Positions 1-8,384 of a DNA stretch of 64,000 nt are shown here, one piece after another (within the stretch, counting starts at the first letter, position 1; every line of letters starts with the position of its first letter). Below the pieces are notes generated by a model. That model was not told the DNA's origin. It was given only the letters and a program-made list of their open reading frames with translations, and made no database searches. This DNA comes from an uncultured Clostridia bacterium (GTDB lineage: Bacteria; Bacillota; Clostridia; Christensenellales; Aristaeellaceae): NCBI GenBank assembly GCA_937906775.1, contig CALCUD010000030.1, positions 1 to 64,000 on the forward strand, in the 5' to 3' direction. A program made the translations under genes and the position numbers.

Positions 1-601
1 TCGGATCGGTCGCCAGCGCACGGGCAATTTCCAGCCGGCGCTGTTTGCCGTAGGGCAGCGAAGTCGCCAGTTCGTTCGCCTCCTCCGCGAGGCCGACCGT
101 CTCCAGCAGATCCATCGCCTTTTTTCGCATGGCGCGTTCTTCCTTCATATTCAGACGGAAGGTCGCGGTCAGAAAATTGCTCGTCCGGCGAAGGTGCGTG
201 GCAATCAGGACATTTTCAAAAGCAGTCTGGCTCTTGAACAGACGGATATTCTGGAATGTCCGGGCAATGCCCATATTCGTGATCTTATCCGGAGAATAAA
301 CCACCTTCTCCTTCAGATACTTATCCGCGTTCTGGCCGGCATACTGCTTGACCATTTTCCCGGTCGGATGATTCACCGCGATCGGCTTTCCGCGGAAACG
401 CACGGATCCGTTCGTCGGCTCATACACGCCGGTGATGCAGTTGAACGCCGTTGTCTTTCCGGCGCCGTTCGGTCCGATCAGAGCAACGATCTCGCCCTGA
501 TTGATCTCCATGGACAGATTGTTGATAGCCACCACGCCGCCGAACTGCATGGTGATGTCATCCAGTTTCAGTACGGTTTCCTTTTTCTGCGTTTCACTCA
601 T
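1..601 (-). CDS. livG: Branched-chain amino-acid ABC transporter ATPase LivG (partial)
   Basis: Cytoplasmic ATPase that would power the LivH/LivM permease for uptake of leucine, isoleucine and valine. Translating the minus strand from the ATG at 601 gives an N-terminus MSETQKKETVLKLDD, a Walker A motif GPNGAGKTT near residue 43, a Q-loop in the LivG-type context GIARTFQNIRLF, and a signature LPYGKQRRLEIARAL. The long insert between Walker A and the Q-loop is typical of LivG rather than LivF. The frame stays open to the left edge, so Walker B and the C-terminus are missing. The start overlaps the livM stop as ATGA, implying translational coupling. livF is expected just outside the window. Confidence 0.93.
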   Translation of the reverse strand, partial: MSETQKKETVLKLDDITMQFGGVVAINNLSMEINQGEIVALIGPNGAGKTTAFNCITGVYEPTNGSVRFRGKPIAVNHPTGKMVKQYAGQNADKYLKEKVVYSPDKITNMGIARTFQNIRLFKSQTAFENVLIATHLRRTSNFLTATFRLNMKEERAMRKKAMDLLETVGLAEEANELATSLPYGKQRRLEIARALATDP

Positions 602-1680
602 TTCGTCCGGCCTCCCTTCGCGCCCCGGCGGCTGCCCAGTTCCCAAAGTTCACGGTCGCCCATGATCCCCTTGCGGAAGAACAGAACCACCACCATAATC
701 ACGACGGAGAACACAACCATCCGGAAGCCCGGGCTCAGCAGCGGAACCTGGAAATCCCCGATGAAGGTCGCGCTGTCCAGGAACCGCAACCACCATTCGC
801 TGCAGGCGATGAACAGGAAAGAAGCGATCACGGATCCGGAAACAGAACCCATTCCGCCGATGACCACGATCAGCAGGATCTCGTAAGTCATGGAACTCTT
901 GAAGCTGTTGGCCTGCAGAGAACCCTGATACATCGCCAGCAGCGCTCCGCCGACGCCGGCAAAGAAGCTGGAAATGACAAACGCCATCTGCTTGTGATGG
1001 AACAGATTGATCCCCATGGCTTCCGCGGCGATCTCATCGTCACGGATCGCCTTGAAGGCGCGCCCGTAGGTCGAATTGATCAGCAGAAGTACCAGCGCGA
1101 TACAGATCCCCACCACAATAAAAGTAAACAGAACGGAATTTCCGGGCATCACATTTTTCAGCGTCGGATAAGTTTTCAGCAGGTTGGAGCCGTTGGTCAA
1201 CGGTCCCAGAACATCCCACTGCACGATCGCGCGGATGATCTCGGCAAAGCCCAGTGTGGCGATCGCCAGATAGTCGCCCTTCAGCCGGAGAACAGGCAAT
1301 CCGATCAGCGCCGCAAACAGCGCGGCGATCACACCCGCCACCAGCAGCGCGGGAACAACGCCCGTCGTAAACTGGACCCATCCGCCGTCATAGTACTGAT
1401 AGACCGCGGCACGCTTGGCCATGGGGATCGTCAGGATCGCGTAGGAATAAGCGCCGACCAGCATGAATCCTGCCTGCCCCAGAGAGAACAAACCGGTAAA
1501 CCCGTTCAGCAGGTTCATGGTCACGGCGATCAGCGCGTAAACCGCGCCCTTCTGAAGGACCGTCACCGCCATACTCTTGGTTCCGCAGAAATGCTCCACG
1601 CACCAGGCGCCGAAGTAGATCAGCACCACCGCGATCAGCGAGATGATCAGACGTTTGTTGCTTTTCTTTTTCACCGTCAT
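598..1680 (-). CDS. livM: Branched-chain amino-acid ABC transporter permease LivM
   Basis: Integral-membrane permease, the partner of LivH. The 360-residue protein begins with a basic stretch, MTVKKKSNKR, followed by many hydrophobic segments. It carries the LivM-type stretches NLLNGFTGLFSLGQAGF near the N-terminus and GDYLAIATLGFAEIIRA in the middle, plus the C-terminal permease motif GGMGSVSGSVI. I place the start at the ATG at 1680: GAGGTG lies just before it and only 4 bases separate it from the livH stop. An upstream in-frame start at 1710 would lie inside livH. The stop overlaps the livG start. The charged C-terminal tail after the last membrane segment is cytoplasmic. Confidence 0.93.
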   Translation of the reverse strand: MTVKKKSNKRLIISLIAVVLIYFGAWCVEHFCGTKSMAVTVLQKGAVYALIAVTMNLLNGFTGLFSLGQAGFMLVGAYSYAILTIPMAKRAAVYQYYDGGWVQFTTGVVPALLVAGVIAALFAALIGLPVLRLKGDYLAIATLGFAEIIRAIVQWDVLGPLTNGSNLLKTYPTLKNVMPGNSVLFTFIVVGICIALVLLLINSTYGRAFKAIRDDEIAAEAMGINLFHHKQMAFVISSFFAGVGGALLAMYQGSLQANSFKSSMTYEILLIVVIGGMGSVSGSVIASFLFIACSEWWLRFLDSATFIGDFQVPLLSPGFRMVVFSVVIMVVVLFFRKGIMGDRELWELGSRRGAKGGRTK

Positions 1681-1684
1681 CACC

Positions 1685-2563
1685 TCACACTTTCTCGGTG
1701 GTCTTCTCACCGAACAGTCCGTTGGGCCGGAAAAGGAGCACCACGATCAGCAGCGCGAAGGTGAACGCGTCGGAGAACGCAGTCAGACCGGCAGCCTTGA
1801 TCAGGTTTTCGCAGATCCCGATGACCAGCGCGCCGATCATCGCGCCCGGAATGGAACCGATCCCGCCGAATACCGCCGCCACGAAGGCTTTCAGGCCGGG
1901 CATGGCGCCGACCGTCGGCGTGACCGCCGTATAATTCGTGAAATACAGCATGGAACCGACCGCCGCCATCGCGGAACCGATAATGAAGGTCACCGAAATA
2001 ACATTGTTGATCTTGATCCCCATCAGCTGCGCTGTTTCAAAATCGACCGACACCGCGCGCATAGCCATACCGATCTTGGTATGGTTGATCAGCATCACCA
2101 GACCCACCACCAGGGCCACCGTCAGGATGGGGGTAACAATCGTAACGACCTTCGTGGTGGCCGAACCGATATTGATCGTATCGGACAGACCCGGAAGGCC
2201 GGGATATTGCTTAGCCAGACCGCCGGTCAGATACCACATCAGATTCTGAAGCAGATAGCTGACGCCGATGGCGGAAATCATAATGGACATCCGGGGCGCC
2301 GTACGGAGCGGCTTGTATGCGACGCGCTCCACCGTGAAGCCCAGGATCACCGTCAGGATCAGAACAAGCGGAACAGAGATCACAAGGGGCAGGCTGGCCG
2401 CGAGATAGACCATGAAAAATCCCGCTGCCGTAAAGATATCCCCGTGTGCAAAATTGATCAGCCGGAGGATACCGTAAACCATGGTATACCCTACCGCGAT
2501 CAGGGCGTACTGGCCGCCAACGGATACACCGGCCAGCAGATAGGGAAGAATCGTATTGAACAT
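1685..2563 (-). CDS. livH: Branched-chain amino-acid ABC transporter permease LivH
   Basis: Integral-membrane permease that pairs with LivM. The 292-residue protein begins MFNTILPYLLAGVSVGGQYA and contains the LivH hallmark GILRLINFAHGDIF, followed by about eight hydrophobic segments and the C-terminal motif GGIGSIPGAMIGALVIG. The ATG at 2563 is preceded by a clear AAGGAAG ribosome-binding site at good spacing; the longer reading frame starting at 2632 lacks one and would run through the hairpin behind livJ. It is the second gene of the operon, 94 bases after livJ and 4 bases before livM. Confidence 0.93.
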   Translation of the reverse strand: MFNTILPYLLAGVSVGGQYALIAVGYTMVYGILRLINFAHGDIFTAAGFFMVYLAASLPLVISVPLVLILTVILGFTVERVAYKPLRTAPRMSIMISAIGVSYLLQNLMWYLTGGLAKQYPGLPGLSDTINIGSATTKVVTIVTPILTVALVVGLVMLINHTKIGMAMRAVSVDFETAQLMGIKINNVISVTFIIGSAMAAVGSMLYFTNYTAVTPTVGAMPGLKAFVAAVFGGIGSIPGAMIGALVIGICENLIKAAGLTAFSDAFTFALLIVVLLFRPNGLFGEKTTEKV

Positions 2564-2611
2564 AATGGTCTTCCTTCCGTTTCGGGAATTGGAGAGCGTC
2601 CGGCAAGGAAA

Positions 2612-2640
2612 GGGGACTGCTGCCCCAGGCAACAGTCCCC
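2612..2640 (-). terminator. Intercistronic hairpin between livJ and livH
   Basis: GGGGACTG (2612-2619) and CAGTCCCC (2633-2640) form an 8-bp stem in the gap between livJ and livH. No U-run follows on the minus strand, so this looks like an RNA-stabilising or weakly attenuating hairpin rather than a full terminator. It would favour more LivJ than permease. Confidence 0.6.
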
Positions 2641-2657
2641 TGAACAGATCCGGTTAA

Positions 2658-3821
2658 TCAGTCGTTGACGGACTGCGTCTTCACGAAGTCAAAGGCGCCG
2701 GTCTCGGGATTGGCGAACTTGATGTAGGCCATGTCCTTGTTGGCGTCGCCGTTGGAGTCGAAGGTGATGGAACCGGTCACGCCGTCCCAGGAAACAACGG
2801 GCAGCACTTCCGCGATCTTGGCGGGATCCGCGCTGTCAGCTTCCTTGATGGCCGCGATCGCTACGTTGTAAGCGTCAAAGCCCAGAGCGGAAACAGCCGC
2901 GACGATGTCGTTGCCGCCGTTGTTGGTCAGATTGCCGCTGTCGGCGTTCAGCCAGGCCTTGAAGCCGGAAACGAAATCGGCAGCCGCAGCCGCGTCGTCG
3001 TTCTCATCGAAGAAGGTGGAGCAGTAGACCTTGATGTCCTTGCCCTTGGCAGCTTCGAGGATCGCACTGTTTTCCCAGGTGTCGCCGGCCAGAATCGGGA
3101 AGGTCACACCCTGCGCAGCAGCCTGATCGATGATCAGCGCGGCATAGGTAGTGGAGCTGGGAGCGAACACGACGTCGCAGCCGTTGGAAGTGGCGTTGTT
3201 CAGGTACGCAGTGAAATCGCTGGTGCCTTCGGTGAAGTTTTCTTCAATCACTTCGCCGCCCAGAGCCTTGAAGGCTTCGACAAAGTATTTGCCCAGGCCC
3301 ACGCCGTAGTCTTCGCCCAGCATGGTCAGCACATAGGCCTTGGTCGCGCCAAGCTCTTTGGCGTAGTTCGCCATAACGGTGCCCTGGAAGGGATCCAGGA
3401 AGCAGATGCGCCAGTAGTAATCGCACAGCAGGGTCACGTTGGGGTTGGTGCAGGAAACGCCGATGGCGGGAATCTCAGCTTCGGCGAAGATATCGCCGCC
3501 GGCCATGGAAACACCGGAGCCGTAGGAGCCCAGAACCACGGAAACTTCCTTGCTCACCAGAGACTGAGCAGCGGAAATGGCCTTGTCGGTCAGGGACTGG
3601 TTGTCTTCGATCACCAGTTCCACTTTGTACTCCTCGCCGCCGATCGTGACGGTGGGAACCAGAGAATTAGCGTACTGGATGCCCAGGATCTCCTGCTTTC
3701 CGCCGGCGCCGTTATCACCGGTGGAGGGCTCGAAGACACCGATCTTGATCACGTTGTCGGCCATCGCGAAAGCGGGGACCAGCATCATGACTGCCAGAAC
3801 CAGAGCAATGATTTTCTTCAT
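2658..3821 (-). CDS. livJ: Branched-chain amino-acid-binding protein LivJ/LivK
   Basis: Extracytoplasmic type I binding protein that captures branched-chain amino acids for LivHMG. The 387-residue protein starts with a signal peptide ending in VPAFAMADN and continues with the family stretch IKIGVFEPSTGDNGAGGKQ. Typical LivJ segments follow: VVLGSYGSGVSMAGGDIFAE, YWRICFLDPFQG and YVLTMLGEDYG. There is no cysteine near the cleavage site, so it is not an evident lipoprotein, which is unusual if the host has a single membrane. It is first in the operon behind a strong promoter and an AAGGAGG site. The substrate is inferred from family and operon; related proteins can bind other amides or amino acids. 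Confidence 0.9.
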   Translation of the reverse strand: MKKIIALVLAVMMLVPAFAMADNVIKIGVFEPSTGDNGAGGKQEILGIQYANSLVPTVTIGGEEYKVELVIEDNQSLTDKAISAAQSLVSKEVSVVLGSYGSGVSMAGGDIFAEAEIPAIGVSCTNPNVTLLCDYYWRICFLDPFQGTVMANYAKELGATKAYVLTMLGEDYGVGLGKYFVEAFKALGGEVIEENFTEGTSDFTAYLNNATSNGCDVVFAPSSTTYAALIIDQAAAQGVTFPILAGDTWENSAILEAAKGKDIKVYCSTFFDENDDAAAAADFVSGFKAWLNADSGNLTNNGGNDIVAAVSALGFDAYNVAIAAIKEADSADPAKIAEVLPVVSWDGVTGSITFDSNGDANKDMAYIKFANPETGAFDFVKTQSVND

Positions 3822-3875
3822 AAGTATAAAACCTCCTTATTTCTTTCCACTTCACCATGGAAAAGGATACGTGAT

Positions 3876-3904
3876 AGTATAGCGAGTTCAGCAATAAAAA
3901 ACAA
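3876..3904 (-). promoter_or_regulatory. Sigma-A-type promoter of the liv operon
   Basis: On the minus strand, TTGTTT (3899-3904), a 17-base spacer and TATACT (3876-3881) lie about 55 bases before livJ. A GC-rich palindrome sits further upstream at 3931-3940. Confidence 0.7.
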
Positions 3905-3927
3905 CAATAATACAGAGGAAAGACAAA

Positions 3928-3942
3928 AGACGAACGTTCGGA
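3928..3942. promoter_or_regulatory. CGAACGTTCG palindrome upstream of liv promoter
   Basis: Ten-base perfect palindrome CGAACGTTCG at 3931-3940, about 27 bases upstream of the liv -35 box. The same 13-base string ACGAACGTTCGGA recurs inside the araC-family promoter at 48764-48776. This makes it a candidate operator for a shared regulator; the protein is unknown. Confidence 0.45.
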
Positions 3943-3970
3943 CAACCTGTTTTCCCCGATCCGGCGGATG

Positions 3971-4000
3971 AAAAAAAGCCCGGCATCAACGCCGGACTTT
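3971..4000 (-). terminator. Intrinsic terminator after the FakA-middle-like gene
   Basis: On the minus strand a stem AGTCCGGCG...GCCGGGCT closes a short loop and is followed by seven U residues, just after the stop at 4014. Confidence 0.85.
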
Positions 4001-4013
4001 TCAGAAGAACGCT

Positions 4014-4265
4014 TCACCCCTGCAAACCGTTTTCCTGACGCTCCATGTTTTCAACCACCACATCGTAGATCTCTCCGAGAGAAGCGCAGTATTTCAGCAC
4101 TTCCCAGGGTTCATTGGTGTGAAAATGGATCTTGATCAGATCTTCGTCGCCGACCGCCAGAAGGCAGTCGCCCTTCAAGTTGTTGGTAAAGTAATCGTTG
4201 ATCGCGTCCTCATCCAGATTCTGCCCTTCAATCAGTAGCTGCGTGTCAAATTTATACTCCAGCAT
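4014..4265 (-). CDS. Stand-alone protein resembling the middle domain of FakA/YloV
   Basis: An 83-residue protein without signal peptide or membrane segment. Its core GDCLLAVGDEDLIKIHFHTN, followed by EPWEVLKYCASLGEIYDVV and VENMERQ, matches what I know of the segment joining the DhaL kinase domain to the DegV-like domain in FakA/YloV (fatty-acid kinase subunit A; typically GDSLVVVGDEDLVKVHVHT). Here that segment is a complete gene with its own AAAGGAGC site, start and terminator. No kinase domain and no FakB is nearby. It could be a regulatory or lipid-binding remnant that works with a FakA encoded elsewhere. The homology is recognised by eye; the function is not known. Confidence 0.65.
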   Translation of the reverse strand: MLEYKFDTQLLIEGQNLDEDAINDYFTNNLKGDCLLAVGDEDLIKIHFHTNEPWEVLKYCASLGEIYDVVVENMERQENGLQG

Positions 4266-4347
4266 CTTTCGTCAGGCTCCTTTACGTTGCGTTCCGGAAA
4301 GCGTGGTCACTTTAACACGGCTCCCGTTGATTGTCAAGCATTCCGGG

Positions 4348-6924
4348 TTATTTTGCCTCCGCCCAGTTTTCACCGGAGTGAACCTCCGCCAGCAGCGGAA
4401 CCTGCAGTGTCAGCACTTCTTCCATACATTTCCGGAGCAGATTTCCCGCCTGCTCCGTCTCCTCCGGCGGACATTCCAGGATCAGCTCGTCGTGTACCTG
4501 AAGGATCAGGCAGCTTTTCAGACCTGCCTCCCTCAGCGCGCGGTCCGTCCGGACCATCGCCAGCTTGATGATGTCCGCGGCCGTTCCCTGGATCGGTGTA
4601 TTCATGGCCGCGCGCTTTCCGAATTCCCTCACCGGCGCCTTGGAGCTCTGAAGTTCCGGAAGATATCTGCGGCGGCCCATCAGCGTGACGGCATATCCCC
4701 TGTTGATCCCGTCCGCCGCCGCCGCGTCCATAAACTGCTTTACGCCGGGATAACGCACAAAATATTTTTCAATGAATTCTCCAGCTTCCTTCCGGCTGAC
4801 GCCCGTATTCCGGCTCAGCCCGAAGCCGCTGATTCCGTAGATAATGCCGAAATTGACCGCTTTTGCCCGGCTCCGGAGCTCCGGCGTGACCCATTCCGGG
4901 GGAACGTCAAAAATCTCGCCCGCCGTTCTGGCATGAATATCCGCTCCGTCCCGAAACGCCTGCTGAAGCGCCGGATCCCCGGAGAAATGAGCCATCAGCC
5001 GAAGTTCGATCTGGCTGTAATCCGCGTCCAGCAGGATCCAGCCGGGCCGTGCGAGAAACGCGCGGCGGATTTCTTTTCCCTCCTCCGAACGGACGGGAAT
5101 ATTCTGCAGATTCGGCTCCGAAGAGGAAATTCTTCCCGTGGCGGTCGCCACCTGATCAAAAGTGGAATGGACCCGTCCCCCGGCGTCCGTCTGAGACAGC
5201 AGGCCCTCGACATAGGTCCCGTTCAGTTTGGTCAGCCTGCGATACCGAAGCAGGGGCTCGATGACATCCGGCGCGTCCCACCGCAGGCCTTCCAGCACTT
5301 CGGCCGAAGTGGAATACCCTCTGGACGTCTTTTTCCCGTGGGGCAGATTCATTTTTTCGAACAGGACCTCCCCCAACTGCTGAGGACTGTTCAGATTAAA
5401 GGGTTCCCCGCCTGTCGCAGCGATCACGCGGTTCCTCATCTCTTCAATTTCCGCGGTATATCTTTTTCCCAGCCCGCACAGAAAATCGCAGTCCACCCGG
5501 AATCCTTCCCTTTCCATCCGGAAAAGGGTAAAGCTCAGCGGAAATTCCACCTCCCGGGCCAGCGTCATCATGCCGTCCTCCGCCACCCGGGCCTGCTGCC
5601 AGACAGAAAGAGAGCAAACCGCGGCCGCGTCCTCGCTCCAGTCCGGGCACAGATCCTTCAGCCGGTAGCTCTTTTCCTGCGGATTCAGCAGATAGGCCCC
5701 CAGCATCGTATCCCATCCGAACTGATCCGGCAGCGGAGCGCCGACCCGGTCCATCGCGTGCAGCAGTTCTTTTCCGTTATGAACAACCGCGTCCCCTCTG
5801 CTCAGTTCGCCGGAAAGCAGGTTGAACACCTCTGCGGGATCCATTCCGGGCGTCAGCAGATCCCCGCCCAGCGATATTTCACAGCGGGATCCGCTTTCTT
5901 TCGCCAGGGTGATCCGGATCTCATCCGGATATACGCAAAGCGCGCCGGATTCCTCCGATACCCGTTTCAGCCAGCTTTTCAGCTCCTCCGCCGAACAGAT
6001 CGCCTCCGGCTCCCGGAAGGGAAGCATTTCCGGTTTCGCTCCGGCTTCGGCGGCGTCCTCCTGAGACGGCTGATTTTCCTCCAACCGCCTGACCAGGGAA
6101 AACAGTTTCAGCTTTTTCAGCGCGGGGATCCCTTCCCGAAGATCGGGCAAAGCGCATTTCTCCGGGCTGAAGGAAACCGGAGCGTCGCGCCGGATCGTGG
6201 CAAGCTCCTTGCAGAAACGGGCCTGATCCGCCCAGACTATCAGCTTTTCACCCAGTTTTCCCCTGACCTTATCCGAATTCGAAAGAACGTTTTCCAGAGA
6301 TCCGTATTCCTGAAGAAGCTTTACCGCGGTTTTGTCGCCAACACCGGGGACTCCGGGGATATTGTCGCTGCTGTCTCCGGCCAGACCTTTCCAGTCTGTC
6401 ACCTGAGCGGGGGAAAATCCGTATTCCTCCATTACTTTTTCCGGAGTGAAACGCAGGGTTTCGGAAATCCCCTTCCGGGTGAACATCAGTTCCGTTCCCC
6501 CGCCGACCAGCTGAAGCGCGTCGCGGTCGCCGGTCAGCAGCAGGGGCGACAGCCCGGCTTCCTGACCCTTCAGGGAAAGCGTTCCCAGAAGATCGTCCGC
6601 CTCCCATCCCTGCAGCGAATAACGGGCGATCTTCATCCCGTCCAGCAGACCCAGCACCGTTGCAAACTGCTGTTTCAGTTCCTCCGGCGTCGCCATGCGG
6701 CCGGCCTTGTAATCCGCATAAACCGTATGGCGGAAAGTCGGTCCGTGTTCGTCAAAACAGACCGCGAGATACCGGACATTTTCTTCCCGGATCGCTTTGA
6801 GCAGCATATTCAGAAATCCGTAGATCGCATTGGTATATATCCCGTCGGCGTCCATCAGCGGCAGTGCATGGAACGCACGGTGCATCAGACTGTTTCCGTC
6901 CACAATCAGAAAGGTTTCTCCCAT
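4348..6924 (-). CDS. polA: DNA polymerase I
   Basis: Repair and Okazaki-fragment-processing polymerase. The 858-residue protein has an N-terminal 5'-nuclease domain (about 1-290), seen in FLIVDGNSLMHRAFHALP, GWEADDLLGTL and GDRDALQL. A middle 3'-5' exonuclease-like domain (about 310-480) lacks the acidic DxE pair needed for proofreading, as in Bacillus PolA. The C-terminal family A polymerase has motif A DADYSQIELRLMAH, motif B around RSRAKAVNFGIIYGISG and motif C LQVHDELI. The start at 6924 has an AGAGAGG site upstream and a promoter sharing its -35 region with divergent rimO. The length is normal for the family. Confidence 0.97.
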   Translation of the reverse strand: MGETFLIVDGNSLMHRAFHALPLMDADGIYTNAIYGFLNMLLKAIREENVRYLAVCFDEHGPTFRHTVYADYKAGRMATPEELKQQFATVLGLLDGMKIARYSLQGWEADDLLGTLSLKGQEAGLSPLLLTGDRDALQLVGGGTELMFTRKGISETLRFTPEKVMEEYGFSPAQVTDWKGLAGDSSDNIPGVPGVGDKTAVKLLQEYGSLENVLSNSDKVRGKLGEKLIVWADQARFCKELATIRRDAPVSFSPEKCALPDLREGIPALKKLKLFSLVRRLEENQPSQEDAAEAGAKPEMLPFREPEAICSAEELKSWLKRVSEESGALCVYPDEIRITLAKESGSRCEISLGGDLLTPGMDPAEVFNLLSGELSRGDAVVHNGKELLHAMDRVGAPLPDQFGWDTMLGAYLLNPQEKSYRLKDLCPDWSEDAAAVCSLSVWQQARVAEDGMMTLAREVEFPLSFTLFRMEREGFRVDCDFLCGLGKRYTAEIEEMRNRVIAATGGEPFNLNSPQQLGEVLFEKMNLPHGKKTSRGYSTSAEVLEGLRWDAPDVIEPLLRYRRLTKLNGTYVEGLLSQTDAGGRVHSTFDQVATATGRISSSEPNLQNIPVRSEEGKEIRRAFLARPGWILLDADYSQIELRLMAHFSGDPALQQAFRDGADIHARTAGEIFDVPPEWVTPELRSRAKAVNFGIIYGISGFGLSRNTGVSRKEAGEFIEKYFVRYPGVKQFMDAAAADGINRGYAVTLMGRRRYLPELQSSKAPVREFGKRAAMNTPIQGTAADIIKLAMVRTDRALREAGLKSCLILQVHDELILECPPEETEQAGNLLRKCMEEVLTLQVPLLAEVHSGENWAEAK

Positions 6925-6951
6925 TTTTCACGCCTCTCTTTCGTCATTCCC

Positions 6952-6981
6952 ATTATATCCTATCCCCGGTTCTCTTTTCAA
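6952..6981 (-). promoter_or_regulatory. polA promoter
   Basis: Minus strand: TTGAAA (6976-6981), 18-base spacer, TATAAT (6952-6957), 28 bases before the polA start. The -35 hexamer is the same double-stranded element as the rimO -35 box. Confidence 0.7.
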
Positions 6982-7003
6982 CAGGAATGAGTTGTGCTAT
7001 AAT
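6976..7003 (+). promoter_or_regulatory. rimO-pgsA promoter with extended -10
   Basis: Plus strand: TTTCAA (6976-6981), 16-base spacer ending TGTGC, then a perfect TATAAT (6998-7003). The TG upstream of the -10 compensates for a weak -35. It is back to back with the polA promoter. Confidence 0.65.
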
Positions 7004-7067
7004 GCATGTTGGCGTTTTGTACAGGGTCGACATATCGCCGGATTTTCTGAAAGAGGAGGGTTCCGAA

Positions 7068-8384
7068 ATGCCCATGACCGTCGGCATGATTTCCCTGGGC
7101 TGCAACAAAAACCGGGTCGACGCGGAATCCGCTCTGGGCCTGCTGAAAGAAAAAGGCTACCAGCTGACCGACGATCCGTCCGACGCCGAGATCCTGATTG
7201 TCAACACCTGCGGCTTCATTGAATCCGCGAAGGAAGAATCGATCGACGCCATTTTTGAAATGGCTTCCTATAAAAAGGAAGGCCGCTGCCGGGTCCTGGC
7301 GGTGACCGGATGCCTTTCCCAGCGTTATGCGGACAGCCTGATGGAAGAAATTCCGGAAATCGATCTGCTTCTCGGCGTCAATCAGTACGCCGCGCTTCCG
7401 GACGCCATTGAGCAGGCTCTTTCCGGAAAGCGTCCCGCGCTTTGCGCGGACGACTACAGCTATTTCGAACAGTCCCGCGTCCTGACCACACCGTTTTATT
7501 CAGCCTATACAAGGATCGGCGAAGGCTGCTCCAACCGGTGCACTTTCTGCGCCATTCCGCTGATCCGGGGACCGTACAGGAGCCGCGATGAAAATGCGAT
7601 CCTGAACGAGATCCGCTCGCTGGCGTCCCGGGGCGTACGGGAACATATTCTCGTCGCACAGGATACCACCCGTTACGGGACTGATCACGGCGGACACACA
7701 ACGCTTCCCTCCCTGATGAAAAAAGTCGCGTCCGTCGATGGCGTGGAATGGCTTCGGGTCCTCTACTGCTATCCGGATGAGACCAATGAGGAATTGCTGG
7801 ATCTGCTGGCTTCCGACCCGAAGATCTGTCCCTACCTGGATATTCCGATTCAGCATGTCAATGCGGAACTTCTTCACCGGATGCACCGCCGCGGAACGAG
7901 AGAGGATATCCTCCGGGCTGTCAAAGGCGCAAGAGAAAGAGGATTGACGCTCCGTACCAGCATCATCGTGGGATTTCCCGGGGAAACAGAAGATCAGTTC
8001 CGGGAACTGCTCGATTTCGTCGAAGAAGTACAGTTCGACCGGCTTGGAGCATTCCCCTATTCCCCCGAAGAAGATACGCCCGCGGCCAGACTTCCCGATC
8101 AGATTCCGGATGAGATCAAACAGGAACGGTTTGACCGTCTGATGACCCTTCAGAACAGGATCTCCCTGAGCAGAAATCAGAGCCGCGTCGGAAGCACAGA
8201 AACCGTTCTGGTGACCGACCGCAATCAGGAAGGTCTCTGTCTCGGACGTAGCAGGCGCGAAGCGCCGGAAACAGACGGAGAAATCCTTTTCACAGCCGGT
8301 ACTTCACAGCCGGAGATTGGAAGCTTCGTCAACGTTCGGATCACAGACGCGAAAGACTACGATCTGATGGGAGAAATGATATGA
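7068..8384 (+). CDS. rimO: Ribosomal protein S12 methylthiotransferase RimO
   Basis: Radical-SAM enzyme that adds a methylthio group to an aspartate of ribosomal protein S12. The 438-residue protein begins MPMTVGMISLGCNKNRVD. It has the N-terminal UPF0004 cysteines (SLGCNKNRVD, NTCGFI, TGCLSQRY) for one cluster and the radical-SAM motif CSNRCTFCAIP near residue 155 for the other. A TRAM domain ends the protein. The ATG at 7068 is chosen because GAGGAGGG sits 7 bases upstream; a second ATG follows at 7074. MiaB and MtaB are relatives, but the NPxGF-free RimO pattern and the pairing with pgsA favour RimO. The stop overlaps the pgsA start as ATGA. Confidence 0.92.
   Translation: MPMTVGMISLGCNKNRVDAESALGLLKEKGYQLTDDPSDAEILIVNTCGFIESAKEESIDAIFEMASYKKEGRCRVLAVTGCLSQRYADSLMEEIPEIDLLLGVNQYAALPDAIEQALSGKRPALCADDYSYFEQSRVLTTPFYSAYTRIGEGCSNRCTFCAIPLIRGPYRSRDENAILNEIRSLASRGVREHILVAQDTTRYGTDHGGHTTLPSLMKKVASVDGVEWLRVLYCYPDETNEELLDLLASDPKICPYLDIPIQHVNAELLHRMHRRGTREDILRAVKGARERGLTLRTSIIVGFPGETEDQFRELLDFVEEVQFDRLGAFPYSPEEDTPAARLPDQIPDEIKQERFDRLMTLQNRISLSRNQSRVGSTETVLVTDRNQEGLCLGRSRREAPETDGEILFTAGTSQPEIGSFVNVRITDAKDYDLMGEMI

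Noticed and set aside
4198..6990. Very long plus-strand reading frame opposite polA
   Set aside because: It is a shadow of the minus-strand polA gene. The polA frame has all polymerase motifs, and the opposite frame is Arg/Pro-rich with no recognisable domain. The same holds for long opposite-strand frames across leuS-asnS, the sugar-binding protein to radA region, and the TPR gene.
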